Origin: Rugamonas fusca
GTDB taxonomy: Bacteria; Pseudomonadota; Gammaproteobacteria; Burkholderiales; Burkholderiaceae_D
Assembly (NCBI RefSeq): GCF_014042365.1
Contig: NZ_JACEZS010000033.1
Coordinates: 1 to 46,874, forward strand
DNA: 46,874 bases
Reading direction: 5' to 3'
Under the pieces are notes generated by a model. The model made no database searches. It saw only the letters and a list, made by a program, of their open reading frames with translations, and was not told the origin of the DNA. Both the position numbers and the translations under genes were made by a program. Below are positions 7,759 through 14,821 of the stretch, in pieces; position 1 is the first letter of the stretch; every line of letters begins with the position of its first letter.

Positions 7759-9330
7759 ATGCCACCACCTTTGAGAATGCCCATGCCAAATCGCCTGGTC
7801 AGCGCGGTACCACCCTCGGCGGCACCCCGCAAGCGCGCCGCAGCGTATATGCGAATGTCGACGGAGCGGCAGAACTATTCAATTCAACACCAAAGCTGCG
7901 CAATTAACGACTATGCCTTGTGCCACGGCATCGAGGTCATCAAGACCTACGTGGACAGCGGCAAGAGCGGCTTGCGCATAAACGGTCGAACTGGACTCAA
8001 GAACCTGATCGATGATGTTTTGTCTGGTTCGGCCGATTTTGAAATTATCCTGGTCTACGACGTGAGCCGCTGGGGACGATTCCAGGATGCGGACGAGAGC
8101 GCCTACTACGAGTTCATCTGCCGCCGCGCTGGCATTGGTGTCGTCTACTGCGCGGAGCTTTTTGCCGACGACGACTCCCCCATGGGGGCAGTGCTAAAAA
8201 GTTTGAAGCGCCTGATGGCCAGCGAATACAGCCGAGAGCTGTCCGCCAAAGTGTTTGCGGCGCAGTCCAATTTCACCCTCATGGGATTCAAACAAGGTGG
8301 CCACGCGGGCTATGGCTTAAGACGCCTTGCAGTCGATCAGGCCAGGAACAAAAAAACCATCCTGCGCCAAGGAGAGAGGAAGCCCGCGCAAACCGACCGC
8401 ATAGTTCTAGTCCCCGGTCCTAGTGACGAGGCCGAGGTGGTTCATTCCATCTACGACTGGTATACCCGATACAAATTGGGCGACTCGCGCATCGCATTGA
8501 TGCTCAACGTAGCCGGCATACCAAGCGAATCGGGAAAGCCTTGGACGAAGAAAATAGTCCGTAGCGTGCTGACCAACGAAAAATACATCGGAAACGCAGT
8601 TTACAACCGGACGTCCTACAAGCTGAAAAAACATCCTGTCAAAAATCCTCGCCACATGTGGATCAGGAAAGATGCCGCCTTTCCTGCACTCGTGCCCGCC
8701 CCCGTATTCGACATGGCCCAAGCGGAGCGCCAGCAAAGGCATCGATGCTACACGGACACCGAACTGCTGGACATGTTGCGGGAGGTCCACGCCAAACATG
8801 GAAAGGTCACGGCCCTGCTGATTTCGGCAAGGGGCGCCGCTCCAACGCCACAAACCTTCAAATACCATTTCGGCACCTTGGCGAACGCCTACTCTCTCGC
8901 GGGGGTGGCCTGCGAAGAGAACTTCTCGTATGTTGAATCGCGTCGTGCGCTCCGAGCAGTCCGCTCGAATCTGGTAACCAGGGCGCTGGAACTCATCGCC
9001 TTGGCCGGTGGCAGCGCCACGCCCACTGATGACCAAGACACGCTGAGGGTCAATGGGGCGCTTACGCTCAAAATCATGGCCATCCGATGTCAACACGAGG
9101 GCAAAGGGCTTCTCCGGTGGAGGATTAAGCTAGGCAAAACGGCCAACGCGGATTTTGTTATTGCGGCGCAAATGGACGAAACGAACCGACAGGTACATTG
9201 CTTCTACCTGCTGCCCATGGCGAACTTCGATGGAAAATGGCTTCCGCTACCCACTCGATTCGGTGCACCGAGTGGTTTGACCCAATATCGATATGCAACG
9301 CTGGAAGCCATATTCGGAATTCATGTGTGA
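7759..9330 (+). CDS. Large serine recombinase (resolvase/invertase family)
   Basis: About 523 residues. The N-terminal resolvase domain begins RAAAYMRMSTERQ with the catalytic serine at about residue 34, followed by VYDVSRWGRFQD and the SEYSRELSAKV helix of the dimer interface. The recombinase domain follows (GYGLRRL, DWYTRYKLGDSRIALMLNVAGI, then LTNEKYIGNAVYN). The usual CxxC zinc ribbon and long coiled coil of phage-type large serine integrases are missing. Instead, residues about 335-385 read LLDMLREVHAKHGKVT, then FKYHFGTLANAYSLAG, which resembles the HNH-associated DNA-binding repeat. It presumably integrates or excises a mobile element; its att sites were not found. The start is uncertain between ATGs at 7759, 7777 and 7783. 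Confidence 0.88.
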   Translation: MPPPLRMPMPNRLVSAVPPSAAPRKRAAAYMRMSTERQNYSIQHQSCAINDYALCHGIEVIKTYVDSGKSGLRINGRTGLKNLIDDVLSGSADFEIILVYDVSRWGRFQDADESAYYEFICRRAGIGVVYCAELFADDDSPMGAVLKSLKRLMASEYSRELSAKVFAAQSNFTLMGFKQGGHAGYGLRRLAVDQARNKKTILRQGERKPAQTDRIVLVPGPSDEAEVVHSIYDWYTRYKLGDSRIALMLNVAGIPSESGKPWTKKIVRSVLTNEKYIGNAVYNRTSYKLKKHPVKNPRHMWIRKDAAFPALVPAPVFDMAQAERQQRHRCYTDTELLDMLREVHAKHGKVTALLISARGAAPTPQTFKYHFGTLANAYSLAGVACEENFSYVESRRALRAVRSNLVTRALELIALAGGSATPTDDQDTLRVNGALTLKIMAIRCQHEGKGLLRWRIKLGKTANADFVIAAQMDETNRQVHCFYLLPMANFDGKWLPLPTRFGAPSGLTQYRYATLEAIFGIHV

Positions 9331-9411
9331 CGCCCCCCCCCTTTTGCAGACGCTAAGACGTGAGCTGAACGTGAAGCGGCGCGGTGGGCAGGAAATTCTG
9401 CCGGATTCCGG

Positions 9412-9844
9412 TCCCTATCCCGCGAGAACGCGGAAGAGCTGCACAATATCCTGCCGGACGACAGCAGGCCGATCACGATCTGGTTGAACCCGCCGTTCTC
9501 GGCCAGCGCCGACCGCATAGAAGGCGCCCGTGACACGCAGATCGGCGCCCAGCACATCGAGCAGGCATTGAAGCGCATGTTGCCAGTAGGCCGTCTGGTA
9601 GCCATCCAGGGCCAGGGCATGGCAAACGGCAAGTCGGCTTTCTGAACTTGGTGGTGTATTTTCAAACAGGAATATACTGGTCCAACGAACATCGGCGCGG
9701 ACGGGGCGAACTACGCCAAGTACGGCACCACGGTTGATAATCAGCTGCTGGTCATCGACAAGACCGGCAAGACCACCGAGCCGGTGCTGACCGGCACCGT
9801 CAAGGGCGTGGATGCCTTGCCGGCTATGTTGGAGGGGATTCGCA
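9412..9844 (+). pseudogene. Fragment of a strawberry-notch-type methyltransferase/helicase gene
   Basis: The first frame reads ENAEELHNILPDDSRPITI, then WLNPPFSASADRIEGARDTQ and GAQHIEQALKRMLPVGRLVA. NPPF is the catalytic motif of amino-methyltransferases, and this order of blocks is that of strawberry-notch-family proteins on conjugative elements. The frame then stops, and after a deletion another frame gives YAKYGTTVDNQLLVIDKTG and VDALPAMLEG, the next conserved blocks. The long helicase part is missing. So this is a wreck of a gene about 10 times larger, left by a plasmid or ICE. Confidence 0.65.
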
Positions 9845-10237
9845 ATGATCGACAACAACCACATGAACCGGGTGCAATTGGTGAACCAGTTGCCGCTGAA
9901 CCGTATCGCCATGAAGTGGCTGGACGAGATTTACCCGGAAGCGCCGGACCAATCGGAACTGGCCGTGCTGACGCTGATGCGCTGGGGGCTGGACAACCAC
10001 CTGCAATTCCAACCGAAGGCACCGCACCACCCCGACTGGGAACAGCTGATGTATCAGATCAATCTGATGTCAGAGTGGGAACCTCGCAACGCGATGGCGT
10101 TCCTGACCAACCCGGAAGACCACGAGGGCGCGACAGTGCTGTATCCGAGCCAGCTGGCAGCCGAGCCGACAGCGGAGGACGCGGCCCAACTGCTGCTGGA
10201 AAACCTGTACGATGCGATGGTGGCGACAATGCCGTAA
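9845..10237 (+). CDS. Hypothetical protein (130 residues), mobile-element associated
   Basis: Starts at ATG 9845 with GGAGG seven to eleven bases upstream, immediately after the methyltransferase remnant, to which it was probably coupled. It is acidic, with MNRVQLVNQLPLNRIAMKWL, a DQSELAVLTLMRWGLDNHL segment and a helical end AEDAAQLLLENLYDAMV. Family not recognised. It is intact, unlike its neighbour, but it may simply not yet have decayed. Confidence 0.55.
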   Translation: MIDNNHMNRVQLVNQLPLNRIAMKWLDEIYPEAPDQSELAVLTLMRWGLDNHLQFQPKAPHHPDWEQLMYQINLMSEWEPRNAMAFLTNPEDHEGATVLYPSQLAAEPTAEDAAQLLLENLYDAMVATMP

Positions 10238-10413
10238 AAGCGGACAGCAAGAGCGACATACGCATCGAGGTGCAGGACGCCCAGCGCAACAAGGACGAAC
10301 TAACCGACGCCCCATTTGAAAACTACACGCGCCTGCGCTTGAAAATTCCCAACGTCAAGGCCGGCCATGTAGTCGCGCAGGTCGCCCCCGTTCTGCCGGG
10401 CCACCTTCACCAT
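10238..10413. other. Short remnant between genes
   Basis: One plus-strand frame reads KADSKSDIRIEVQDAQRNKD and then FENYTRLRLKIPNVKAGHVV, which looks like a piece of a real protein without start or stop of its own. I do not recognise the family. It ends where the duplicated cassette begins. Confidence 0.35.
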
Positions 10414-10806
10414 GCATCCCAAACCAATCGGCGCCTTCAACAGGGCGCTTTGCTTCTCGTTTCACCAGGCACCCACAGGGGAGCGTGATTCGTGGCCGTA
10501 TAATTTCATGGTTGCCAATTGCTGGGTGGTGCTATGGGCGTTCTGAACCAAATAAATCGAGTTGTTACAAAACGCGCTACGGCCCTAATCGCCCACGTCC
10601 TAGCAGCCCGCCGAGGCTTGAAGCACGGCCATGAGGTCGGTCATTACCCGGACTTTCTCTATCCTGAACGGGATGGCCGCGCCCTGCTTGGCAAGGAGCG
10701 CCGCTTTTACGCCAGCAATGACGGCACCCGCATCACGACTGCTGATGGTGAAGTATGGATTTTCCAATGTGGCCACCGACTCCTGCTACCGCGCATGCAC
10801 AAATAG
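10414..10806. repeat. Duplicated cassette, copy 2 (first copy at 911-1309)
   Basis: Same layout as copy 1: CATGCATCC start, hairpin CGCCTTCAACAGGGCG with a pyrimidine tract TTTGCTTCTCGTTT, then a perfect TATAAT at about 10499-10504, CAATTGCTGGG, and the 90-codon gene. Copy 1 has CATATAGTTT at the matching place, a weaker version of the same -10 box. Confidence 0.75.
10534..10806 (+). CDS. Unknown 90-residue protein, paralogue B
   Basis: Homologous over its full length to the product of 1037-1309. The conserved middle reads HYPDFLYPERDGRALLGKER; the C-terminus is DGEVWIFQCGHRLLLPR. The N-terminal half (INRVVTKRATALIAHVLAARR) is basic and probably helical, so a nucleic-acid-binding role is conceivable but not shown. 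ATG at 10534 is preceded by GGGTGG. Both genes lie at the edges of the mobile debris, the second one 225 bases from the tRNA-Thr fragment that bounds the retron island. Confidence 0.6.
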   Translation: MGVLNQINRVVTKRATALIAHVLAARRGLKHGHEVGHYPDFLYPERDGRALLGKERRFYASNDGTRITTADGEVWIFQCGHRLLLPRMHK

Positions 10807-11030
10807 GCCTTCGTCATTGAAGCCAGCTCGGATGCGCGACAGAATAACCTTGTCCCACTTCCTCGCAAGCCCCTTGTAAAACGTCGACGGAGCGGCGGGA
10901 CATTGGCGGGACACTCCAGCAAGTTCAACAAGTACAATCCAGCATCAACACCAGCAAAAGAATCAACATAAGCCATTGATTCTACTGTGCTAATTTGCCT
11001 TACTTTGTTCTCATTTATCCGCCGAGCAAG

Positions 11031-11076
11031 ATTTGTAATCATCAGGTGATCCGTTCGATTCGGATAGTCGGCACCA
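11031..11076 (+). tRNA. tRNA-Thr(TGT) 3' fragment, left attachment site
   Basis: Contains the anticodon loop TTTGTAA with the 3' side of its stem, variable loop AGGTG, a perfect 5-bp T-arm (ATCCG, loop TTCGATT, CGGAT), and acceptor end AGTCGGCACCA. No D-arm or 5' acceptor strand is found upstream, so this is an att-type remnant and not a functional tRNA gene. Confidence 0.7.
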
Positions 11077-11084
11077 TATAAAAC

Positions 11085-11118
11085 AAGGGCTTACAGCAAT
11101 GTAAGCCCTTTGTTTTTT
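11085..11118. terminator. Rho-independent terminator
   Basis: 11-bp stem AAGGGCTTACA / TGTAAGCCCTT with loop GCAA, followed by TGTTTTTT. It follows the tRNA 3' end on the plus strand and also faces the end of the Rep-integrase gene on the minus strand. Confidence 0.8.
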
Positions 11119-11126
11119 GGTGGGTG

Positions 11127-11879
11127 TCAACCAACTGTCAACCGCGTCAACGGGTTCAGCAGTTTGGCTTCCTGTAGGTGGTCAGGACTGAGGTGCGCGT
11201 AGATCATGGTCGTCTGAAGGCTAGAGTGGCCCAGCACTTTTTGTAGCGCCAGGATGTTCCCGCCATTCATCATGAAGTGGCTGGCGAAGGTATGGCGCAG
11301 AACGTGCGTGAGCTGGCCGGGCAGCAGTTCGATACCAGATTCCTTCACCGCCATTCGGAATGCTCCAACTGAGCTCTTAAAGATGCGGCCGGTCGCATCT
11401 CGATTATTCGCCTTGTGGAACTCCCGCAGCCACTTCTCCGCCGCGTCGTGATTAATGACTGCGGCTCGTCGCTTTACTTCAAACCGTGATCCAGCATCGA
11501 TTGCGCCGAATCGCTTGAACTGGTCCATGCAGGGATAAGCACCCAAGAAGAACTCGCTTGGGTTTAGGAGCACATCCGGACTGATCACCGTATTAGCGTT
11601 CTTAAACTCGATTTCGCAGCGGCACCAGCCGCTCTCCTTGTCGCCCTCTTTCCGCCCCTTTTCGTAGAAGCGAACAAATTTGGAGGAGCTTCGAACTCCA
11701 ACGGTCAAAGTACGGCCCTTGCCATTTGGCTTCTTCCAGTTGCCCAGGTTCTGCACTTCCGGTGGACGGCCACCTTTTGCGAAAGTGAACCCGCCAGACT
11801 CCCATTGCGTCTCGGCCCAGTCCACGGACAAGTAGGACCCATCGAAGTCGTCATGAGCGAGGTCAATGCGCGATATCGA
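11127..11879 (-). pseudogene. Fusion of a filamentous-phage Rep (RstA-like) protein with a P2-type integrase catalytic domain
   Basis: Residues 1-145 of the frame (SRIDLAHDDFDGSYLSVDWA, then GNWKKPNGKGRTLTVGVR, FVRFYEKGRK and FFLGAYPCMDQFKRFGAI) follow replication initiators of filamentous phages (RstA / Rep_trans type). From about residue 150 the protein becomes a tyrosine recombinase: SSVGAFRMAVKESGIELLPG, HVLRHTFASHFMMNGGNILA, LGHSSLQTTMIYAHLSPDHL. Arg and both His of the catalytic centre and the nucleophile Tyr are present. Arm-binding and core-binding domains of the integrase and the N-terminus of Rep are missing. The only usable start is TTG at 11831, but Rep homology extends upstream to 11879, so the 5' end is truncated. 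A chimera by deletion is the simplest reading. Confidence 0.7.
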
Positions 11880-11881
11880 CG

Positions 11882-12106
11882 GACGAATACTTCTTTCCCA
11901 AAGCGTACAGCGCGATCACGAATCCCAAGTCATCAAGAGACGTTAAGCCTACATCGGCCGAAGTGCGGCAATCGGCCATTGTTCCCACCGCTCCGCCAGC
12001 GTTTCAACTGGTCGGCTACTACCGTAAGGGACAACAGTGCTTCGGCATTCGCCGTAACGGTGAAATAGTGCAGGAACCAGATCAATGCAGGGAGAAGCTG
12101 AATTGA
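11882..12106 (+). pseudogene. 3' end of a filamentous-phage assembly gene (possibly Zot-like)
   Basis: An open plus-strand frame without a start ends at TGA 12104-12106 and reads PAFQLVGYYRKGQQCFGIRR, NGEIVQEPDQC near its end. The stop overlaps the TTG start of the secretin-like gene (TTGA), as expected for adjacent virion assembly genes. In filamentous phages the gene next to the secretin is the Zot/pI assembly ATPase, whose periplasmic tail is Cys-containing and variable, so this assignment is by position more than by motif. The frame breaks where the Rep fragment begins on the opposite strand. Confidence 0.4.
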
Positions 12107-12537
12107 GTAAATCGTATAAATCATTTTTTATCGCTGCCATATTGGCGTCGTCATTTGCTCGTGCAGAGGAAGTTGCGCTCAACTTCGCGGCGGTTCCGCT
12201 AGTGCAGTTTGCGCAGTCCACCTACAGGGCCATGCTTAAGCGCGATTTTGTCATCGCGCCCGAACTGCTCGCCACTGAAAAGCCGATTTCTGTCTCGGTG
12301 CGAAGCATTAAATCTGAGGATTTGCCTCGGTTCGTTGAAAGTGTCTTGTCTGCTCAAGGAGTGAAGAGTGAACTACGTGATGGAGTGTACTTTCTTAGTC
12401 TTGCTGGCTGCGACGGCGGCGCTTGTTCCTCTGGCGGCGGCAGGTCGCCTATTCCATTGTCTGGCGCAGTTCCGCCACCACACGGCGGAGGCGGTGTGGT
12501 GGATGGTCTTTCTGTCACAGGTACGGGATGTATTTGA
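12103..12537 (+). CDS. Truncated filamentous-phage secretin (pIV/GspD-like N0 domain only)
   Basis: 144 residues from TTG at 12103 (GGGAG just upstream). A signal peptide (SYKSFFIAAILASSFARAEE) leads into an N0-type domain: LNFAAVPLVQFAQSTYRAML, RDFVIAPELLA, ISVSVRSIKSEDLPRFVESV, then GVKSELRDGVYFLSL. This is the N-terminal periplasmic domain of secretins that filamentous phages use for export. The other N-domains and the beta-barrel are absent; the protein ends in a Gly/Pro-rich stretch. It cannot form a pore. An ATG at 12085 in the same frame is a possible alternative start. Confidence 0.6.
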   Translation: MSKSYKSFFIAAILASSFARAEEVALNFAAVPLVQFAQSTYRAMLKRDFVIAPELLATEKPISVSVRSIKSEDLPRFVESVLSAQGVKSELRDGVYFLSLAGCDGGACSSGGGRSPIPLSGAVPPPHGGGGVVDGLSVTGTGCI

Positions 12538-12841
12538 TCTGAGGCGTTCGGTTGTGGTGTTTGCGCAGCGACGGTCAGATGCGCTGCAACTTGAGCGCGC
12601 AGCATTGAAGCTTCATGCTCGATGGCGAGTGGATGCGCCGAGTGGCGCGGTTGTCTATTCTGACGGTGTGCCAACCTGCATTGCTCCCATTCGATGGTCT
12701 GCTGGAGGGCGCAATGAATGGTTGAACTCGGCCGCGTATTCTGAAGTTTTGAACTATCTGTTATTCGCTGGTCGCAGTGTACCTCGACCTTCGATTTCGA
12801 TAGCTGAGTGGGCTTGGGGACAAGGCAAGTCTCTGCAATGA
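12503..12841 (+). CDS. Hypothetical protein (112 residues) inside the island
   Basis: Not recognised. The ATG at 12503 has GGAGG 12-15 bases upstream and overlaps the end of the secretin fragment in another frame; the same frame is open back to GTG 12368. The protein reads FDLRRSVVVFAQRRSDALQL, then WRVDAPSGAVVYSDGVPTCI and ends with WAWGQGKSLQ. It may be what remains of the rest of a phage gene after a frameshift, or a separate small gene. It is the only frame open across this stretch. Confidence 0.4.
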   Translation: MVFLSQVRDVFDLRRSVVVFAQRRSDALQLERAALKLHARWRVDAPSGAVVYSDGVPTCIAPIRWSAGGRNEWLNSAAYSEVLNYLLFAGRSVPRPSISIAEWAWGQGKSLQ

Positions 12842-12849
12842 TTTGGTTT

Positions 12850-13233
12850 GGTTTGGTTTGGCCGATCTTGGCTCGCGCCCCAACAAAGTCACGGTTTTGC
12901 GAAAAAACTTCGCCATTAGCGAAAAAAAATGCTTGCGCCGAGGGGTGTTATTCGCTAAAGTGTTCCTGTGATTTGGTAAACAGAGATACCTCGAAGGCAG
13001 TTTGGAGCGTTTGCTCGTGGCATGCTGTTGATGCCGAAACCATGCTTCGGTCTCCCCGTCGCGTCGATCTACGACTGACGATGACTGTGCATACCTGGTT
13101 GCGCCGAGGGTGGCGCAACCAGTCACTAATGGAAGAAGGGGTAGTTCGGTCGTTTTCTCTGTCCTTTTGAAGAACGAGGGGGGCTTTGCCCACATTAGGC
13201 AATCGTGTCTAGTGTCTTCAAAAAGGAAACAAA
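12850..13233 (+). ncRNA. Candidate retron msr-msd noncoding RNA locus
   Basis: There is no convincing gene here, yet the sequence is highly structured and sits directly upstream of the retron genes, where msr-msd is expected. Visible elements: hairpin TTCGC/GCGAA at 12909-12923; TTAGCGAA (12916-12923) pairing with TTCGCTAA (12951-12958) as an alternative; a perfect 11-bp stem CTGGTTGCGCC/GGCGCAACCAG at 13095-13122; the word TTGCGCCGAGGG repeated at 12933-12944 and 13099-13110, so that 12933-12939 can also pair with 13112-13118; and CCTTTTGAAG (13162-13171) against CTTCAAAAAGG (about 13217-13227). The exact ends and the branching G were not identified. Confidence 0.45.
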
Positions 13234-13461
13234 ATGAGTAGTAAGAAACAAATCACGAAACGATCGACGCAAGATGTAGAAAAAACTACTGAAGCACCAA
13301 AAACTAGGGATGTCCTCGTAAAGTTTGCGAAAGCGGCATTGCGAAAAATTCTGTTGCGCCCGGCAACGTGGCGTTTTCTGGTAGTACACCTGCCGGAAGT
13401 GGGAGCTAAGGTAGAAGAGTGGCTGAAGGATGTTATTGCATTCTTTAGCGACTTGTTCTAA
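13234..13461 (+). CDS. Small cationic protein (75 residues), candidate retron accessory or effector
   Basis: Start ATG 13234 with AAGGAA eight bases upstream. The first 25 residues are charged and probably disordered (SSKKQITKRSTQDVEKTTEA). The rest forms two likely amphipathic helices: RDVLVKFAKAALRKILLRP and VGAKVEEWLKDVIAFFSDLF, joined by TWRFLVVHLPE. No enzyme motif is present. It is the first gene of the retron operon, followed 32 bases later by the HTH gene. A small amphipathic protein beside an RT and an HTH protein fits a membrane-acting toxin or a structural partner of the RT complex, but this is inference. Confidence 0.6.
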   Translation: MSSKKQITKRSTQDVEKTTEAPKTRDVLVKFAKAALRKILLRPATWRFLVVHLPEVGAKVEEWLKDVIAFFSDLF

Positions 13462-13493
13462 ATCGAGCGCCCCTTCCATTTTTGAGGTCTTTT

Positions 13494-13811
13494 ATGATTA
13501 ATAACGCATTGAAGTTGATACGGCAGTATCACAATATTAAGCAATCGCAGTTGGCTGACAGATTGGCGATATCATCGTCTTATTTATCGGAATTAGAGTC
13601 AGGTAAGAAAGAGCCAACTCTTGATATTTTGCACCGTTATTCTGAAGTTTTTGGTGTTCCATTGTCATCCCTTGTCGTATTTTCGGAAACTCTAGATGGA
13701 ACGCAAAATATCAGTAAAGCTCGGTCATTCATCTCCAAAAAAATGCTAAAAATACTTGAGTGGATCGCCGAAAAAGATGACATCGAGCCTGCGAAAACCA
13801 AAGCAATATGA
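13494..13811 (+). CDS. Cro/C1-type HTH protein of the retron locus
   Basis: 105 residues from ATG 13494 (GAGG upstream; TTG 13482 is rejected). Residues 1-65 are a canonical XRE helix-turn-helix: LKLIRQYHNIKQSQLADRLA, SSSYLSELESGKKEPTLDIL, then HRYSEVFGVPLSSLVVF. The last 40 residues form a helical tail (ISKKMLKILEWIAEKDDIEP). In retrons grouped by accessory genes, one class pairs the RT with such an HTH protein (type VI in the Mestre classification, from memory). It may repress the operon or bind the msDNA. Its 3' end overlaps the RT gene by 35 bases, which points to coupled translation. Confidence 0.85.
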   Translation: MINNALKLIRQYHNIKQSQLADRLAISSSYLSELESGKKEPTLDILHRYSEVFGVPLSSLVVFSETLDGTQNISKARSFISKKMLKILEWIAEKDDIEPAKTKAI

Positions 13812-14769
13812 ACTTGAGAAATCGCCATTCTTTCAGCTCAAAAGCAAGAAAAAACTGGCAGAGCTACTTAATGTCAGCTTACCCTCTCTAAGTCGTACTC
13901 AGATTGAAAAGTTAGCCTCGTGCTACCGAATATTTGTTGATCGTGAGTCACGCCGCTTTATTACTGAACCGGTAGGTGAGTTACAAGTTATTCACCAAAG
14001 ACTGCTGCAGTACTTTTCGCGTATTGCGCCTCCGGACTATTTGCATTCAGCGCGAAAGAAACGCTCATATAAGTCAAATGCGGAACAGCACATTGGCAAT
14101 ACAAATGTGCTGAAGATCGATATAAAAAAATTCTTTCCATCGGTTCAGTTTTCATATATTCATGACTTCTTTTCCAATCAGCTCCAATGTGCCCCGGACA
14201 TTGCTGCGATACTCGCCCGCCTGTGTACGGTAAAGACGAGTCGACACGGGGTTCACTTACCCACTGGTAGCTGCATCAGCCCAGTTCTTTCCTTCTTGGC
14301 GAACAAGCCAATGTTTGATCGAGTTGCAGCACTCTGCGCAAGTCAGCGCTGCACGTTTTCACTTTATGTGGATGACATTACCATCTCTGGCGCCGGCGCA
14401 ACTCACGCCCTTCTTACTTCTATCGCTGTTGAGATAAATAACGCGGGATACGGGTTTCATAAGATTAAAAGCTACTTCTCTGAACCAGCAGTTGTAACCG
14501 GCTTGATTGTCACTCATGACAGGCTTTGCCTTCCGCATGAGCGCCAGAAGAAGATTCGCGAGGTAGCTGAGGCATTGCGCATCAGTATAGACACTGGCAT
14601 ACGCGAACGACTATTGGCCAGCCTGGTTGGTCGCCTGTCTGAAGCAGAGCAGATAGACACCAAATATGGTAACTATCGCAAAATCGTTTTAGCACGTTAT
14701 TCCGCAGACTGGAAACGTGTTGTGGCTCATCGCCTTGCAAGGATGAAGAAAAGCGCAAAACGTCCTTAG
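13777..14769 (+). CDS. Retron reverse transcriptase
   Basis: About 330 residues, a standard length for retron RTs. It carries the two retron hallmarks, SNAEQHIG (the NAxxH motif) and VVTGLIV (the VTG motif), together with RT motif A VLKIDIKKFFPSV, the PTGSCISPVLSFLA block, and catalytic YVDDITISG. It would copy the msd part of a nearby noncoding RNA into msDNA joined to RNA by a 2'-5' bond. The N-terminal region (KKLAELLNVSLPSLSRTQIE) resembles the helical N-terminus seen in this family. ATG 13777 overlaps the HTH gene; a TTG at 13756 is possible. The gene is intact and AT-rich against the chromosomal background, as expected for transferred defence cargo. Confidence 0.93.
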   Translation: MTSSLRKPKQYELEKSPFFQLKSKKKLAELLNVSLPSLSRTQIEKLASCYRIFVDRESRRFITEPVGELQVIHQRLLQYFSRIAPPDYLHSARKKRSYKSNAEQHIGNTNVLKIDIKKFFPSVQFSYIHDFFSNQLQCAPDIAAILARLCTVKTSRHGVHLPTGSCISPVLSFLANKPMFDRVAALCASQRCTFSLYVDDITISGAGATHALLTSIAVEINNAGYGFHKIKSYFSEPAVVTGLIVTHDRLCLPHERQKKIREVAEALRISIDTGIRERLLASLVGRLSEAEQIDTKYGNYRKIVLARYSADWKRVVAHRLARMKKSAKRP

Positions 14770-14821
14770 GGCGCGCAATTCACCGTGTGATATCACTCAC
14801 CATCGTCAACTAGGTCACGTA

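Noticed and set aside
10707..11042. 111-codon minus-strand frame running into the tRNA fragment
   Set aside because: Overlaps paralogue B's 3' end, has no motif, and reaches into the tRNA repeat; probably chance.
12909..12958. Possible dif/XerCD site of a filamentous phage
   Set aside because: The inverted words TTAGCGAA and TTCGCTAA resemble the symmetry of dif, but the spacing (27 bases) is far larger than the 6-base dif centre.
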